From assembly GCA_030681645.1 (NCBI GenBank), contig JAUXRX010000030.1, positions 30,069-94,068 on the forward strand: a stretch of 64,000 bases of DNA, read 5' to 3'. The notes below the pieces were generated by a model. That model saw nothing but the letters and a program-made list of their open reading frames with translations, had not been told where the DNA came from and searched no databases. The position numbers and the translations under genes are program-made. The stretch is from Archangium sp. GTDB taxonomy: Bacteria > Myxococcota > Myxococcia > Myxococcales > Myxococcaceae. This document shows, piece after piece, positions 49,074-58,314 of the stretch (positions are counted from its first letter, which is position 1; each line of letters begins with the position of its first letter).

Positions 49074-50573
49074 ATGAACGTACGAGCACTGACCTTTGGA
49101 GCCCTCATCGGCTTCGTGGTCGCCTTTGCCCCCTCCTGTACCCCCCCGAAGTGTGGCCCGCAGAACTGCGATGGTTGCTGCGATTCGAAGGGCACGTGCA
49201 TCAAGAAGCCCAACAACAACAACAACACCACGTGCGGCTCGGCAGGCAACGCCTGCACCGACTGCGCTGCGGCGTCGTCGACCTGTAACCCCACCACCTC
49301 GACCTGCGGCACGGGCACGGGCGCGGGCGGCGGCGGCGGCGGTGGTGCCACCGGCGGCGGCGGCGGAACCTGCGACGGCTGCCAGCTCCCCATGAGCGGC
49401 GCCTGCGTCCCCCTGTCCCGCACCTCGGTCATCAACTGCGGCAAGGACAACGTGCGCTGCGTGGCCTGCGCTTCGGGCGAACTCTGCACCGACGGCGCCT
49501 GCGTGGTGCCTCCGGTCAACAAGAGCGTCGGCTCTGCCTGCCTCAACGACGGCGAGTGTCAGGCGGCCCTCGGGGCGACCGCGATCTGCCGCCAGACGAC
49601 GGCTGCCGGCAACGGCACCTACCAGGGCGGCTACTGCACGTTCGCGTGCAGCAACGCGACCTGCCCCTCGGGTTCGACGTGCGTTCGCGTTCCGACGCAG
49701 TTCGGCGAGGACCCGATCTGCTGGGACAACTGCAGCACGGCCGATCGTTGCCGCACCGGCGGCTACGCTTGCTACAACCTGAGCGGCGGGAGCCAGGCCT
49801 GCTGGATCAGCCCGATTCCCCCGCAGGACGCCGGTACTCCGGCCGACAAGGTCGGCAACGCGTGCGCGGCCGATGGCGAGTGCCAGAACCCGCCTGAGAT
49901 CGGCGGTGCCTGCCTCACCCGCGAGTTCAACTACAACTGGTCGGGCGGCTACTGCACCAAGCTCGACTGCCTGGAGAGCAGCGAGTGCGGCACCGACGGC
50001 GGCCAGCTCTGTCTCGAGCTGACGGCGGCTGGTGACTCGGCGTGCGTGGTCAAGTGCGCCAACCCGGGCGACGGTGGGCAGTCCACCTGTCGCAACGGCT
50101 ACATCTGCGATTCGCTCTTCTTCTCGGACGGCGGACTGTCCCCCAACGGGTTCTGCTCGCCTCCTCCGGCGCCCATCCCCACGTCGATCGGCGGGGCGTG
50201 CACGGTCGACATGGACTGCAGCATTCCTGCGGGCGCCATCGCCGACTGCTTCCCCCCCACGCTGCCTGACGCCGGCCCGAGCGGCTTTACCGGCGGCTAC
50301 TGCACCCGCTTCGGCTGCACGGTCGATGGGGAGTGCGGCACCAACGGCGCCTGCTTCGGCATCGGTGGCACCAACACCGCCTGCTTCCAGACCTGCCCCT
50401 CGTCGGACGGTGGCCAGACCACCTGCCGCCCCGGGTACGTGTGCAACTCGTTCGGCCTGGCCGACGGTGGCCAGAGCCTCGACGGCCTGTGCGACCGCGC
50501 GTGCAACGCGGTCGGCGCGCCGGCCTGCCCCACGGGCCAGGTCTGCAACATGAACACCGGCTACTGCGACTGA
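49074..50573 (+). CDS. Cys-rich secreted lipoprotein, paralogue of 11493-12998
   Basis: This encodes 499 residues from the ATG at 49074. The signal MNVRALTFGALIGFVVAFAPSC ends in the same APSC lipobox as the paralogue. A Cys cluster (NCDGCCDSKGTC), a short Asn run, a Gly-rich linker of only about 22 residues, then at least five Cys modules (e.g. GSACLNDGECQAALG, VGNACAADGECQNP, CTVDMDCSIPAG, FGCTVDGECGTNG) follow. The modules resemble EGF-like or Dickkopf-like disulfide units. It should be displayed on the cell surface. A strong terminator follows 24 nt after the stop, so it is a single-gene unit. Confidence 0.87.
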   Translation: MNVRALTFGALIGFVVAFAPSCTPPKCGPQNCDGCCDSKGTCIKKPNNNNNTTCGSAGNACTDCAAASSTCNPTTSTCGTGTGAGGGGGGGATGGGGGTCDGCQLPMSGACVPLSRTSVINCGKDNVRCVACASGELCTDGACVVPPVNKSVGSACLNDGECQAALGATAICRQTTAAGNGTYQGGYCTFACSNATCPSGSTCVRVPTQFGEDPICWDNCSTADRCRTGGYACYNLSGGSQACWISPIPPQDAGTPADKVGNACAADGECQNPPEIGGACLTREFNYNWSGGYCTKLDCLESSECGTDGGQLCLELTAAGDSACVVKCANPGDGGQSTCRNGYICDSLFFSDGGLSPNGFCSPPPAPIPTSIGGACTVDMDCSIPAGAIADCFPPTLPDAGPSGFTGGYCTRFGCTVDGECGTNGACFGIGGTNTACFQTCPSSDGGQTTCRPGYVCNSFGLADGGQSLDGLCDRACNAVGAPACPTGQVCNMNTGYCD

Positions 50574-50596
50574 GTCGGAGCAGTTCCTGATTTCCG

Positions 50597-50635
50597 GGGG
50601 CGACAGTCATCGTGCTGTCGCCCCTGTTTTATTTT
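50597..50635 (+). terminator. Rho-independent terminator after the Cys-rich lipoprotein gene
   Basis: A perfect 10-bp stem (GGGGCGACAG with CTGTCGCCCC, 50597-50606 and 50615-50624) around an 8-nt loop is followed by TGTTTTATTTT. Confidence 0.93.
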
Positions 50636-50653
50636 CTGCTCACTGGAGTGGCC

Positions 50654-51538
50654 ATGGCAGACGCGATCGTTCGAGCCCTGCTCGAAGACAGCAACCTGAA
50701 GGTCTCGGTGGCCGTGCTCACGGAGACGGCCCGCGACGGCCGCCGCAAGCACCACCTCAAGGCCGCCTCGGCGTCCCTGTTCGCGCAGGGCCTGCTGGGG
50801 GGGGCGCTGATGGCCTCGTTGCAGAAGGGGGAGACGCGCATCAACCTGCAGCTCGAGTGTGACGGACCGATGCGGGGCTTCTTCGTCGACGCGGCCGCCA
50901 ACGGCGACATCCGTGGCTACGTGAAGAACCCCGACGTCGACATGGTGCTCTCGCAAGGCGTCTTCCAGTGGCGGGCGGCGCTGGGGAACTCGGGCTTCAT
51001 CTCGGTGCTGCGCGACGTGGGCGGCGAGTACTACCGCTCGTCGGTCGAGCTGGTGTCGATGCGGCTGGCGGACGATCTGAACCACTACTTCAAGACTTCC
51101 GACCAGGTGGCCACCCGGGTCGCGCTCACCGTGCAGCACGAGGGCGGGGAAGACCTGGGCCGGGTCGCGGGCGTGCTGGTGCAGGCGATGCCAGACGCCG
51201 ACGTGGCGGCGCTCGAGCGCATCGGGCGAGACCTCGAGACGAGGCTCCACGACGCGGTGGCGAAGCTGGAGCAGCTCGACGCGCGCGCGCTGATGGCCGA
51301 GCTCTTCCCCGGCGTGCCGGTGCTGATCGAGACGCCGGTGCGCTTCACCTGCGCCTGCAGCCGCGAGCGCGCGCTGGCGACCGTCGAGAACCTGGGCGTC
51401 GACGAGGTGCAGCACATCGTCGACACCCTGGGCAGCACCGCGGTCACCTGCCAGTTCTGCGGCACCAAGCACGAGATCTCGCTGCCGGATCTGTGGGCGA
51501 TGCTCGAGCGCCTGGGGCGCCCCCAGACGAAGCACTGA
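50654..51538 (+). CDS. hslO: Hsp33 redox-regulated chaperone
   Basis: This encodes 294 residues from the ATG at 50654, with CTGGAG at 50643-50648 upstream; an upstream start would run through the terminator. The N-terminal domain has the family pattern (MADAIVRALLEDSN, SASLFAQGLLGGALMASL, LNLQLECDGPMRGFFVDA with small changes). The zinc switch is complete: C233-x-C235 and C266-x2-C269. Under oxidation these Cys release zinc and form disulfides, turning on holdase activity for unfolded proteins in the cytoplasm. It is convergent with the OmpA-like lipoprotein gene. Confidence 0.96.
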   Translation: MADAIVRALLEDSNLKVSVAVLTETARDGRRKHHLKAASASLFAQGLLGGALMASLQKGETRINLQLECDGPMRGFFVDAAANGDIRGYVKNPDVDMVLSQGVFQWRAALGNSGFISVLRDVGGEYYRSSVELVSMRLADDLNHYFKTSDQVATRVALTVQHEGGEDLGRVAGVLVQAMPDADVAALERIGRDLETRLHDAVAKLEQLDARALMAELFPGVPVLIETPVRFTCACSRERALATVENLGVDEVQHIVDTLGSTAVTCQFCGTKHEISLPDLWAMLERLGRPQTKH

Positions 51539-51543
51539 GCTGA

Positions 51544-51595
51544 CTCCCTCTCCCTGCGGAGCGGGCGGAGCGGGGAGAGGGTCGGGGTGAGGGGC
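51544..51595 (+). repeat. Dispersed palindrome, family 2, copy 7
   Basis: CTCCCTCTCCCTGCGGAGCG with a partial internal duplication (GCGGAGCGGG twice), then GGGGAGAGGGTCGGGGTGAGG. It fills the gap between the Hsp33 and OmpA-like stops. Confidence 0.8.
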
Positions 51596-52441
51596 CTACT
51601 GCTTGGCGTCGAGCGCCTTGAGTTCCTCGAAGCCGGGCAGCTGCGAGAGATCGGGCACGATGATGATCTCGATGCGGCGGTTCTGCGCCTTGGTTTCCTT
51701 CGAGTCGTTCGAGGCCACGGGCCTGGTCTCGGCGAACGAGGCCGCCGAGATGCGCTCGGCAGGCAGCCCTGCCTCGACCATCGACTTGAGCACGGTGATG
51801 GCGCGGGCGGCGGCCAGCTCCCAGTTGCTCGGGTACTGAGCGGTGCCGATCGGCACGTTGTCGGTGTGCCCTTCGACCTGGAAGCTCCGCTTCGGGATCG
51901 ACGCCAGCACCTGGCCGACCTCGGCGATCGCCGCCTTGCCGTCCTTCGAGAGGCTGGCCGAGCCCGAGGCGAAGAGGATGTCGGTGGCCAGCACCACCAC
52001 CATGCGGCCCTCGACGATCTTCACCTTGAGCTTGCCGGCGTCGATCAGGCTGCGGAAGCGGGCGATCAGGTTCTTGAACTCCGAGATGCGGCCCTCGGCC
52101 TCGGCGCGGCGCTTCTCCAGCTCGGCCAGGGCGCGGGTCATCTCTTCCACCGACGCCTGCAGCCGGCTCTTGTCCTTGGTCACGTTGGCCATGTCGGTGT
52201 GGAGCCGATCGATGCGGGCGCCCAGGTCCTTCGCCTTGTCCTGCTCTTCGGCGAGCTGGGCCTCGAGCGACTGCTTGTCGGCGGCCAGCTTCTTCTGCCG
52301 GGCCTCGAGCTCGCCCAGCGCCTTGTTCTTCTCTTCCAGGGTGGTCTCGAGGCCGTCCCGCTCGGTCTTGAGCGCGTCGAAGGTCTTCTGGGTGACACAA
52401 CCAGAGGTCGCGAGCAGCAGCAGCAGGAGCACAGGTCTCAT
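51596..52441 (-). CDS. OmpA-family lipoprotein with coiled coil
   Basis: This encodes 281 residues from the ATG at 52441; the frame is open farther upstream but overlaps the HEAT gene. The signal MRPVLLLLLLATSGC ends in a lipobox (mature Cys15). A long coiled coil (about 20-135, heptad Leu/Glu/Lys, e.g. LEARQKKLAADKQSLEAQLA) leads to an OmpA/MotB C-terminal domain (about 150-270): ILFASGSASLSKDGKAAI, FQVEGHTDNVPI, NRRIEIIIVP. This layout binds peptidoglycan through the OmpA domain with the lipid anchor in the outer membrane. It is like Pal or the stalk proteins of large envelope complexes. Confidence 0.93.
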   Translation of the reverse strand: MRPVLLLLLLATSGCVTQKTFDALKTERDGLETTLEEKNKALGELEARQKKLAADKQSLEAQLAEEQDKAKDLGARIDRLHTDMANVTKDKSRLQASVEEMTRALAELEKRRAEAEGRISEFKNLIARFRSLIDAGKLKVKIVEGRMVVVLATDILFASGSASLSKDGKAAIAEVGQVLASIPKRSFQVEGHTDNVPIGTAQYPSNWELAAARAITVLKSMVEAGLPAERISAASFAETRPVASNDSKETKAQNRRIEIIIVPDLSQLPGFEELKALDAKQ

Positions 52442-52508
52442 GGGCGGGCATGGTGCCACACGCATCCATTCGTTCAACTCGGGCCTTTCGGGGAATACCT
52501 TCCCCCTC

Positions 52509-54134
52509 ATGGACGCTCTGGAGCGCATCGCGAAGCTGCTCGACGACGAGTCACCGCGGAAACGCATCGCCGCCGCGGTGGTCCTGGGCGAGCTCAAGGT
52601 GAAAGACCCGGCGGTCGTCTCGCGCCTGGTGCAGATGGCGAAGGACCCGGTCGACGCCTACGCCGAGGCCGCGGTGGAGGCGCTGGGCGAGATCGTCACG
52701 CTCAAGGCGCTGCCCGTGCTCTTCGACTCGCTGGGCCGGGGCAAGGAACTGCAGGCGAAGGCGCGCGCCGCCATCGCCGGGCTGGGGGAAGACGCGCTGC
52801 CCGAGATCCGCTCGCGGCTGGTCAACGCCACGCCCGAGGTGCGCGCGGTGCTCTCGCAGCTGCTGCCGGCGGTGCACGGGCGCCAGAGCTTCGAGATGGC
52901 GCTCGAGGGGCTGCGCGCCCAGCCGTGGGATTCGATCAACAAGGTGGCCCTCTCGGTGCGGCAGGAAGCGCGCACCATGACCGAGGCCGAGCGCCGGGTG
53001 ATGAAGACCCAGTGCGAGAAGTTCCTGGCGAAGAAGAAGAGCGCCGACGACGAGCCGGCGGTGCGCGGCATCATCAAGATCCTCGGTTTCCTCGAGCTCG
53101 CCGAGACGCAGGATCTCATTCTCGGCTACCTGGGCCCGAAGCAACCGCCGGCGATCCGCATGGAGGCCACCACCGCGCTCCGCTTCGCCCTGGCGAAGGG
53201 CCCGTCGAAGAAGGCGCTGCGCCGGCTGATGGAGCTCTTGCTCGACGCCGACCCGCTGGTGGGCCGGGCGGCGCGCGATTCGCTCACGGTGCTCAAGATC
53301 GGCTCGGAGTTCGCGGACGAGCTGGCCGAGCTGTGCGCCTCGGAGATCGGCGAGGTCGCGCTCTGGGCCATTCACCACCTCGGTGAGCTGGCGGTGAGCG
53401 AGAAGGCCGCGGCGGGCAAGCTGGCGGCCAGGACGCTGCTCCCGGTGGCGCGCAGCCACGAGCGGGCGCGCGCGGAGGCCGCCTCGAAGGTGCTGGCCCA
53501 GCTGCCCGGTGGCGACTCGCTGCTGTGCGAGGCGCTGGCCGCCGCGGAGGACGAGACGGGCGCGCAGGTGCTCGCCGACGTGCTCGCGCCGCTCTCGACG
53601 GCGCTGGCGAAGAAGGACGTGAAGCGGCTGCTGGAGGCCGGGGGAAAAAACCTCACCAGACACCTCTCGGTGGCGCGCAAGCAGCTCGAGCCCGTGCGCG
53701 CCGCGGATCCCGAGGCGTGGGCCGAGGTGCTGCGCGAGAAGGCGAAGTCGCTGCAGAAGAAGGACCCCGCGCGCGCCGAGGCGATCGGCAACCTGCTGGG
53801 TCGTTCGATGGTGGCCACGCCGGAAGATCGCTTCGGCCTGGTGGTGCAGCAGCTGGCGCATTCCAGCCTCGATCCACACCCGCGCGCCCGGCAGCGTGAC
53901 CCCTCGCTCGCCGAGCTGGAGAAGCTGCACAAAGAAGGCTTCAAGATCGCCGAGGCCGCCAGCAAGGACAAGAAGCTGAGCGACGAGGCCCGGTACTACC
54001 TGGGCGTGCACTTCGCGGAGAAGCCGATGTTCGAGCTCAAGAATATCGGGGCTGAGATCCTCGAGGGGCTGGCCACGGGGAAGACGAAGATCGCGAAGGC
54101 GGCGAAGAACAAGATGAAGCTGCTCCAGCTGTAG
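52509..54134 (+). CDS. HEAT-repeat protein
   Basis: This encodes 541 residues from the ATG at 52509, 67 nt from the divergent OmpA-like start. Residues 1-110 contain clear HEAT/PBS-lyase repeats (RKRIAAAVVLGELKVKDP, AVEALGEIVTLKALPVLFD, ARAAIAGLGEDALPEIR). The central part continues as degenerate helical repeats. The last 100 residues include KKLSDEARYYLGVHFAEKP and are basic. HEAT proteins are scaffolds. There is no signal peptide, so it acts in the cytoplasm. No partner is indicated by position. Confidence 0.88.
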   Translation: MDALERIAKLLDDESPRKRIAAAVVLGELKVKDPAVVSRLVQMAKDPVDAYAEAAVEALGEIVTLKALPVLFDSLGRGKELQAKARAAIAGLGEDALPEIRSRLVNATPEVRAVLSQLLPAVHGRQSFEMALEGLRAQPWDSINKVALSVRQEARTMTEAERRVMKTQCEKFLAKKKSADDEPAVRGIIKILGFLELAETQDLILGYLGPKQPPAIRMEATTALRFALAKGPSKKALRRLMELLLDADPLVGRAARDSLTVLKIGSEFADELAELCASEIGEVALWAIHHLGELAVSEKAAAGKLAARTLLPVARSHERARAEAASKVLAQLPGGDSLLCEALAAAEDETGAQVLADVLAPLSTALAKKDVKRLLEAGGKNLTRHLSVARKQLEPVRAADPEAWAEVLREKAKSLQKKDPARAEAIGNLLGRSMVATPEDRFGLVVQQLAHSSLDPHPRARQRDPSLAELEKLHKEGFKIAEAASKDKKLSDEARYYLGVHFAEKPMFELKNIGAEILEGLATGKTKIAKAAKNKMKLLQL

Positions 54135-54139
54135 AACCA

Positions 54140-54196
54140 GCCCCTCACCCCGGCCCTCTCCCCGCTTCGCAGGGAGAGCGAGTTCGGTGAGGGGGA
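54140..54196 (-). repeat. Dispersed palindrome, family 2, copy 8
   Basis: CCCCTCACCCCGGCC then CTCTCCCC GCTTCGCA GGGAGAG. It starts 6 nt after the HEAT gene stop, before a same-strand gene. Confidence 0.78.
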
Positions 54197-54295
54197 CTGT
54201 CCACACCAATGGTGCAGGGTCGCGCTCTTGATCGCGGTCAAAGGTGCGGAATCGGGTGGCGGCGACACGGCCTGACCCTTGCGAAGGGCAAGGGC

Positions 54296-55897
54296 GTGCG
54301 ACCCGCGATCCCGTTGATGCTCCTGGCTGCAGGCTGCACCGGAACCATCGGTGGGCCCCCCGGCTTTTCCCTCAGCTCCTCGAACGCCGAGCAGGTCGCG
54401 ACCTCGGGGCTGCGCCGGCTCTCGCGCGTGGAGCTGGACGCGACGGTGCGCGAGCTGCTCGGCGACGATCAGGGCAGGGCGCGCCGGCTGCTGCCTGCCG
54501 ACTCGACCGATCCCTTCGACAACGACTACCGGCTGCAGACCGCGTCAGGTGCGCTGGTGGAGGCCGCGGAGGCCCTGGCGATCGAGCTGTCCGACGTGGC
54601 CCTGGTCGATCCCCTCGCGCGCGCGCGGTTGATTCCGTGTCAGCCCACCGGCTCTTCCGATGCGGGTTGCCTGCGCGTGTTCATCGAGACCTTCGGCCGC
54701 CGCGCGTTCCGCCGCCCGCTGCTGCAGGAAGAGGTCGATCGCTTCATGACGCTGCAGCCGTACTCGGTGGAGGCAGACGACTTCGACTTCGGCGTGAAGC
54801 TCGTCATCCGCGCGATGGTGCAACACCCCGCGTTCCTCTACCGCGTCGAGCTGGGCGAGCCGGTGAGCGGGCAGGCGGGCATCTTCCGCCTCACGCGCTT
54901 CGAGCTGGCGACCCGGCTCTCGTACTTCCTCGTCGGCACCACGCCGGCCGACTGGCTGCTCGATCAGGCCGCGGCGGGCGGGCTCGATTCGAGGGAAGGC
55001 GTGGAGGCGGCGGCGAAGCGGCTCCTCGCTGATCCCCTGGCGCGGGAGCAGATCGAGCGCTTCCACGCGCTGTGGCTCGGCTACCACCGCCTGCCACACC
55101 CGCTGCCGCTCACCCAGGCGATGCAGCAGGAGAGCGACGCGCTCGTCGACCGCGTCGTCTTCACCGAGGGCAGCGACTACTTCACGCTCTTCACCTCGAG
55201 CGACTCGTTCGTGAACGACACCCTGGCCGCGCAGTACGGGCTCACCGGCTTCACCGGCGGCTCGACCTTCCAGTGGACGCCGTACGGCTCGGCGCCGCGC
55301 AAGGGGCTGCTCTCGCACGGCTCGGTGCTCTCGCAGGGCGTGAAGTTCAGCGACTCGAGCCCGACGCAGCGCGGGATCTTCGTGCGCAACCGATTGCTGT
55401 GCCAGGAGATCCCCAAGCCGCCTCCGGGGGTGAACGTCGACGAGGCGCCGGTCTCGACCTCGCCCTGCAAGAAGGAGCGGTACCAGGCGCACGCGAGCGT
55501 GGGCGGGTGCAAGGGGTGCCACGACAACATCGACCCCATCGGCTTCGGGCTCGAGCGCTTCGATCGCGAAGGCCGCTACCGCACCACCGACGACAACCTG
55601 CCGCAGTGTGCGATCGAAGGGCAGGGCACGGTGGTGGGGGCGCCCGCGGGTGACCTGTCGTTCTCCGGGCCCGATGGGCTGGCCGACGCGTTGATCGCGA
55701 GCGGCGCCTTCGAGCGCTGCGTGGTGACGCAGGTGTTCCGCTTCGCGCAGGGCCGCCGGGAAGAGGGCCTCGACGTGCCGGCCATCCTCGAGCGGACGGA
55801 GAGCTTCAAGGCGGGGCAGCGGAACTTCCAGGCGCTGCTGCTCGACGTGGTCAGTGACGAGACGTTCGCGTTCCGGCGCGAAGAAGAGGTGCGGTGA
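54296..55897 (+). CDS. DUF1592/DUF1588-family lipoprotein with C-terminal heme-type motif
   Basis: This encodes 533 residues from the GTG at 54296 (MRPAIPLMLLAAGC, lipobox AAGC); a longer frame begins at 54209 but would hide the signal. Order: DUF1587-like (LRRLSRVELDATVRELLGD), DUF1595-like (GRRAFRRPLLQEEVDRFM), DUF1592 (FELATRLSYFLVGTTPADW), DUF1588 (KGLLSHGSVLSQGVKFSDSS) and DUF1585 at the end. CKGCH at 405-409 is a heme c-type CxxCH motif. The family (planctomycete 'PSCyt' relatives) is secreted, with unknown substrate. It overlaps the DUF1552 gene by one base (TGATG) and forms an operon with it. Confidence 0.93.
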   Translation: MRPAIPLMLLAAGCTGTIGGPPGFSLSSSNAEQVATSGLRRLSRVELDATVRELLGDDQGRARRLLPADSTDPFDNDYRLQTASGALVEAAEALAIELSDVALVDPLARARLIPCQPTGSSDAGCLRVFIETFGRRAFRRPLLQEEVDRFMTLQPYSVEADDFDFGVKLVIRAMVQHPAFLYRVELGEPVSGQAGIFRLTRFELATRLSYFLVGTTPADWLLDQAAAGGLDSREGVEAAAKRLLADPLAREQIERFHALWLGYHRLPHPLPLTQAMQQESDALVDRVVFTEGSDYFTLFTSSDSFVNDTLAAQYGLTGFTGGSTFQWTPYGSAPRKGLLSHGSVLSQGVKFSDSSPTQRGIFVRNRLLCQEIPKPPPGVNVDEAPVSTSPCKKERYQAHASVGGCKGCHDNIDPIGFGLERFDREGRYRTTDDNLPQCAIEGQGTVVGAPAGDLSFSGPDGLADALIASGAFERCVVTQVFRFAQGRREEGLDVPAILERTESFKAGQRNFQALLLDVVSDETFAFRREEEVR

Positions 55898-57366
55898 TGG
55901 GTACGCGACTGAGCCGGCGTCATCTGCTGCGAGGCCTGGGTGGGGTGGCGGTGAGCCTGCCGCTGCTCGAGATCATGCTCGACGGGAAGGCCTTCGCGCA
56001 GGCGGCGCCCGCGCCTCCGAAGCGGTACCTGGTGTTCTTCGACGGCCAGTCGCTCGGCGCCGACAACGATCCGCTCGACAACGACTTCGTCCCGAACACG
56101 GTGGGGCGGAACTACGAGCTCAAGTCGGCCCTCGCGCCGCTGGGCGCGCTCAAGAACGACGTGTCGGTGATCTCGGGCCTCAAGATCCCCTGGGCCGCGG
56201 AGAACGGCGGCACGGTGCCGGCGGGTGGGCGTCCCGACAACTTTCACGTCACGTCGCTCTCGCCGCTGCTGTCCGGCGTGCGCGGAACGGGCGCCGCGTC
56301 AGCCGGGCCCACCTCGGACCAGGTGGTGGCGCGGGCGATCGCGGGCAGCACGGCGTTCCCGTCGCTGACCTACCGGGTACAGGCCGATTGGTACCTGTCG
56401 GTCTCGGCGGCGTACGGCCGCGACATGATCTCGTACAAGACGGACACCTCGGGGCGGGTGGTGTCGATACCGCCGCAGACGAGCCCGCGGCAGGCGTGGC
56501 AGGCGCTGTTCTCGAACTTCACGCCGTCGGGCGTCGACGACGCGACCCGCCGGAGGCTCGAGCTGGAGCTGCGCAGCCGCCGCAGCGTGCTCGACCTGGT
56601 GCGTGGCGACACCGAGAAGCTGGTGCCGAAGCTGGGCGCGGCGGACAAGCAGCGGCTGCAGCGGCACCTGGATGAGCTCAGAGATCTCGAGCGCCGCGTG
56701 GCGACGATCGCGCCTCCGCAGACGTCGGCGTGCATGCGGCCGGCAGACCCCGGGGCGGATCCGGCGGTGGGGACTCCGCAGGGGAACAACGGCACCGACA
56801 ACACCTATGCGCAGAACCTCGGGTATTCGAACGAGGAAGCGCGGGCGAACCTGTTCGTCGACCTGATCCACCTGGCGATGGTGTGCGATCTGACGCGCGT
56901 GGCGTCGCTGCAGATGACGATGTTCCAGTCACACCTCAACATGTTCGCGCTCACCGGGCAGGCGACGGATTGCCACGAGCTGGGGCACGGCGGCGTGCCG
57001 GGCGGGACGATGGCGCTGTCGCGCGGCATCGCGTGGCACGTGAAGCACTTCGCGAGGCTGGTGCAGAAGTTCAAGGACACGCCCGAGGGCAACGGGAACA
57101 TGCTCGACAGCAGCGCGCTGTTGTTCCTGCTCGAGGGCGGACACGGCTGGGACCCCGAGGGCGTGAAGGACAACAGCTCGCACTCGACGGAGAACATGGC
57201 GTGCCTGCTCGCGGGCCGCGCGGGCGGGTTGCAGCCCGGTCAGCACGTGGTCGCCGCGGGGCGGCACCCGGCGAACGTGATCGTCACGGCGATGAAGGCG
57301 GTGGGTGTTTCGACCGACACGCTGGGTGAAGTGACGGGCGACGTTCCGCAGCTCAGGACTGCGTAA
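55897..57366 (+). CDS. DUF1552 protein with Tat signal
   Basis: This encodes 489 residues from the ATG at 55897. The N-terminus MGTRLSRRHLLRGLGGVAV has a twin-arginine motif (R7-R8), so the protein is folded before export. DUF1552 blocks include RYLVFFDGQSLG, NDVSVISGLKIPW, LVDLIHLAMVCDLTRVASLQ and the C-terminal LLFLLEGGHGWDPEG. DUF1552 is nearly always next to a DUF1592-type gene; together they may form a secreted oxidoreductase or hydrolase complex. The reaction is unknown. It ends in a very strong bidirectional hairpin. Confidence 0.92.
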   Translation: MGTRLSRRHLLRGLGGVAVSLPLLEIMLDGKAFAQAAPAPPKRYLVFFDGQSLGADNDPLDNDFVPNTVGRNYELKSALAPLGALKNDVSVISGLKIPWAAENGGTVPAGGRPDNFHVTSLSPLLSGVRGTGAASAGPTSDQVVARAIAGSTAFPSLTYRVQADWYLSVSAAYGRDMISYKTDTSGRVVSIPPQTSPRQAWQALFSNFTPSGVDDATRRRLELELRSRRSVLDLVRGDTEKLVPKLGAADKQRLQRHLDELRDLERRVATIAPPQTSACMRPADPGADPAVGTPQGNNGTDNTYAQNLGYSNEEARANLFVDLIHLAMVCDLTRVASLQMTMFQSHLNMFALTGQATDCHELGHGGVPGGTMALSRGIAWHVKHFARLVQKFKDTPEGNGNMLDSSALLFLLEGGHGWDPEGVKDNSSHSTENMACLLAGRAGGLQPGQHVVAAGRHPANVIVTAMKAVGVSTDTLGEVTGDVPQLRTA

Positions 57367-57386
57367 GTCGAGAGTGGAAAAAGGGG

Positions 57387-57464
57387 GAAAAAGGGGGACA
57401 GGCTGCTTTTGCCCAACAGGTTCAAGTTCGCACAGAGGGCAAAAGCAGCCTGTCCCCCTTTTTT
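57387..57464. terminator. 27-bp perfect inverted repeat, bidirectional terminator-like
   Basis: Arms 57388-57414 and 57437-57463 are perfectly complementary (AAAAAGGGGGACAGGCTGCT and continuing), around a 22-nt loop. The arms end in A5 and T6, so each strand has a stem followed by T residues. It lies between the DUF1552 stop and the SDR stop. A second copy of AAAAAGGGGG directly precedes the left arm (57380-57388). It may also be a repeat unit; see findings. Confidence 0.85.
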
Positions 57465-57469
57465 CCAGC

Positions 57470-58249
57470 TCACTTCAGCTGAACACTCGGCGTCTTCTGT
57501 GCGCCGTCCACGACGACGTCGGTCCCGCTGATCCAGCTCGCGCGGGGCGACAGCAGGAAGGTCACCACATCCGCCACCTCGTCGAGCGTGCCCATGCGGC
57601 CCCAGGGGAACTCGCGCGCCACGAAGTCGGCGATGCGCTCGGGCATCTCTTTCACCCGCTTCGCCCACGAGCCGCCCTCGAAGAGGATGCTGCCCGGGCT
57701 CACCGTGTTGACGCGGATCTTCAGGCTCGCGAGCTCGCGGCCCAGTGACTCGGCCAGCGCGATCTCCGCGGCCTTCGAGGCGCCGTACTGCGGGCGGGGC
57801 CCGGGCCGTGAGCCGGAGATGGACGCGATGATCACCGCGCTGCCGCCACCCGCGGACTGGAGGTGCGGCGCCCCCGCACGGATCAAACGGGCCGCGTGCA
57901 CCAGGTTGACCTCGAGGGTCTTCACCCAGTCTTCAGCGGTGGTCTCGAGGAAGTTGCCGCCGAAGGTGCCTCCGACGTTGGCGACGAGGCCGTCGACTCG
58001 GCCGAGCGCCTTCGCGGCGTTCTCTACGAATTGTTCGACTCCGCCCGGCGCGAGGACGTCGACTTGCTCTCCGTGGACCTTCACTCCGAGGGCGGCGATG
58101 GCTTTGACTGCCAGCTCGAGCGTTTCTTTCGTTCGGCCGCAGATTGCGATGTCCGCTCCTTCTTCGGCGGCTCGTTTCGCGATGGCGTGTCCGATGCCGC
58201 GGGTGCCTCCGGTGATCAGGACGGCTTTGCCCTTCAGGTGCAGATCCAT
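57470..58249 (-). CDS. SDR-family oxidoreductase
   Basis: This encodes 259 residues. The cofactor motif is GGTRGIG (14-20), the NxG block is NVGG (91-94), Ser is near 143 and the catalytic pair is Y155-x3-K159 (YGASK). VNTVSPGSILFEGG and SWISGTDVVVDGA are typical of the classical FabG-like branch. The enzyme reduces a keto or oxidises a hydroxyl group using NAD(P). Arg39 after strand 2 (CGRT) favours NADP. No pathway neighbours point to a substrate. Confidence 0.93.
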   Translation of the reverse strand: MDLHLKGKAVLITGGTRGIGHAIAKRAAEEGADIAICGRTKETLELAVKAIAALGVKVHGEQVDVLAPGGVEQFVENAAKALGRVDGLVANVGGTFGGNFLETTAEDWVKTLEVNLVHAARLIRAGAPHLQSAGGGSAVIIASISGSRPGPRPQYGASKAAEIALAESLGRELASLKIRVNTVSPGSILFEGGSWAKRVKEMPERIADFVAREFPWGRMGTLDEVADVVTFLLSPRASWISGTDVVVDGAQKTPSVQLK

Positions 58250-58268
58250 ACGGGGGGGATATCACTTC

Positions 58269-58314
58269 GCCCCTCACCCCGGCCCTCTCCGCGAGCGCGG
58301 GGAGAGGGAGAGAA
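58269..58314 (-). repeat. Dispersed palindrome, family 2, copy 9
   Basis: GCCCCTCACCCCGGCC then CTCTCCGCGAGCGCGGGGAGAGGG. It lies between two minus-strand genes, touching the stop of the lipoprotein gene at 58315. Confidence 0.78.
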
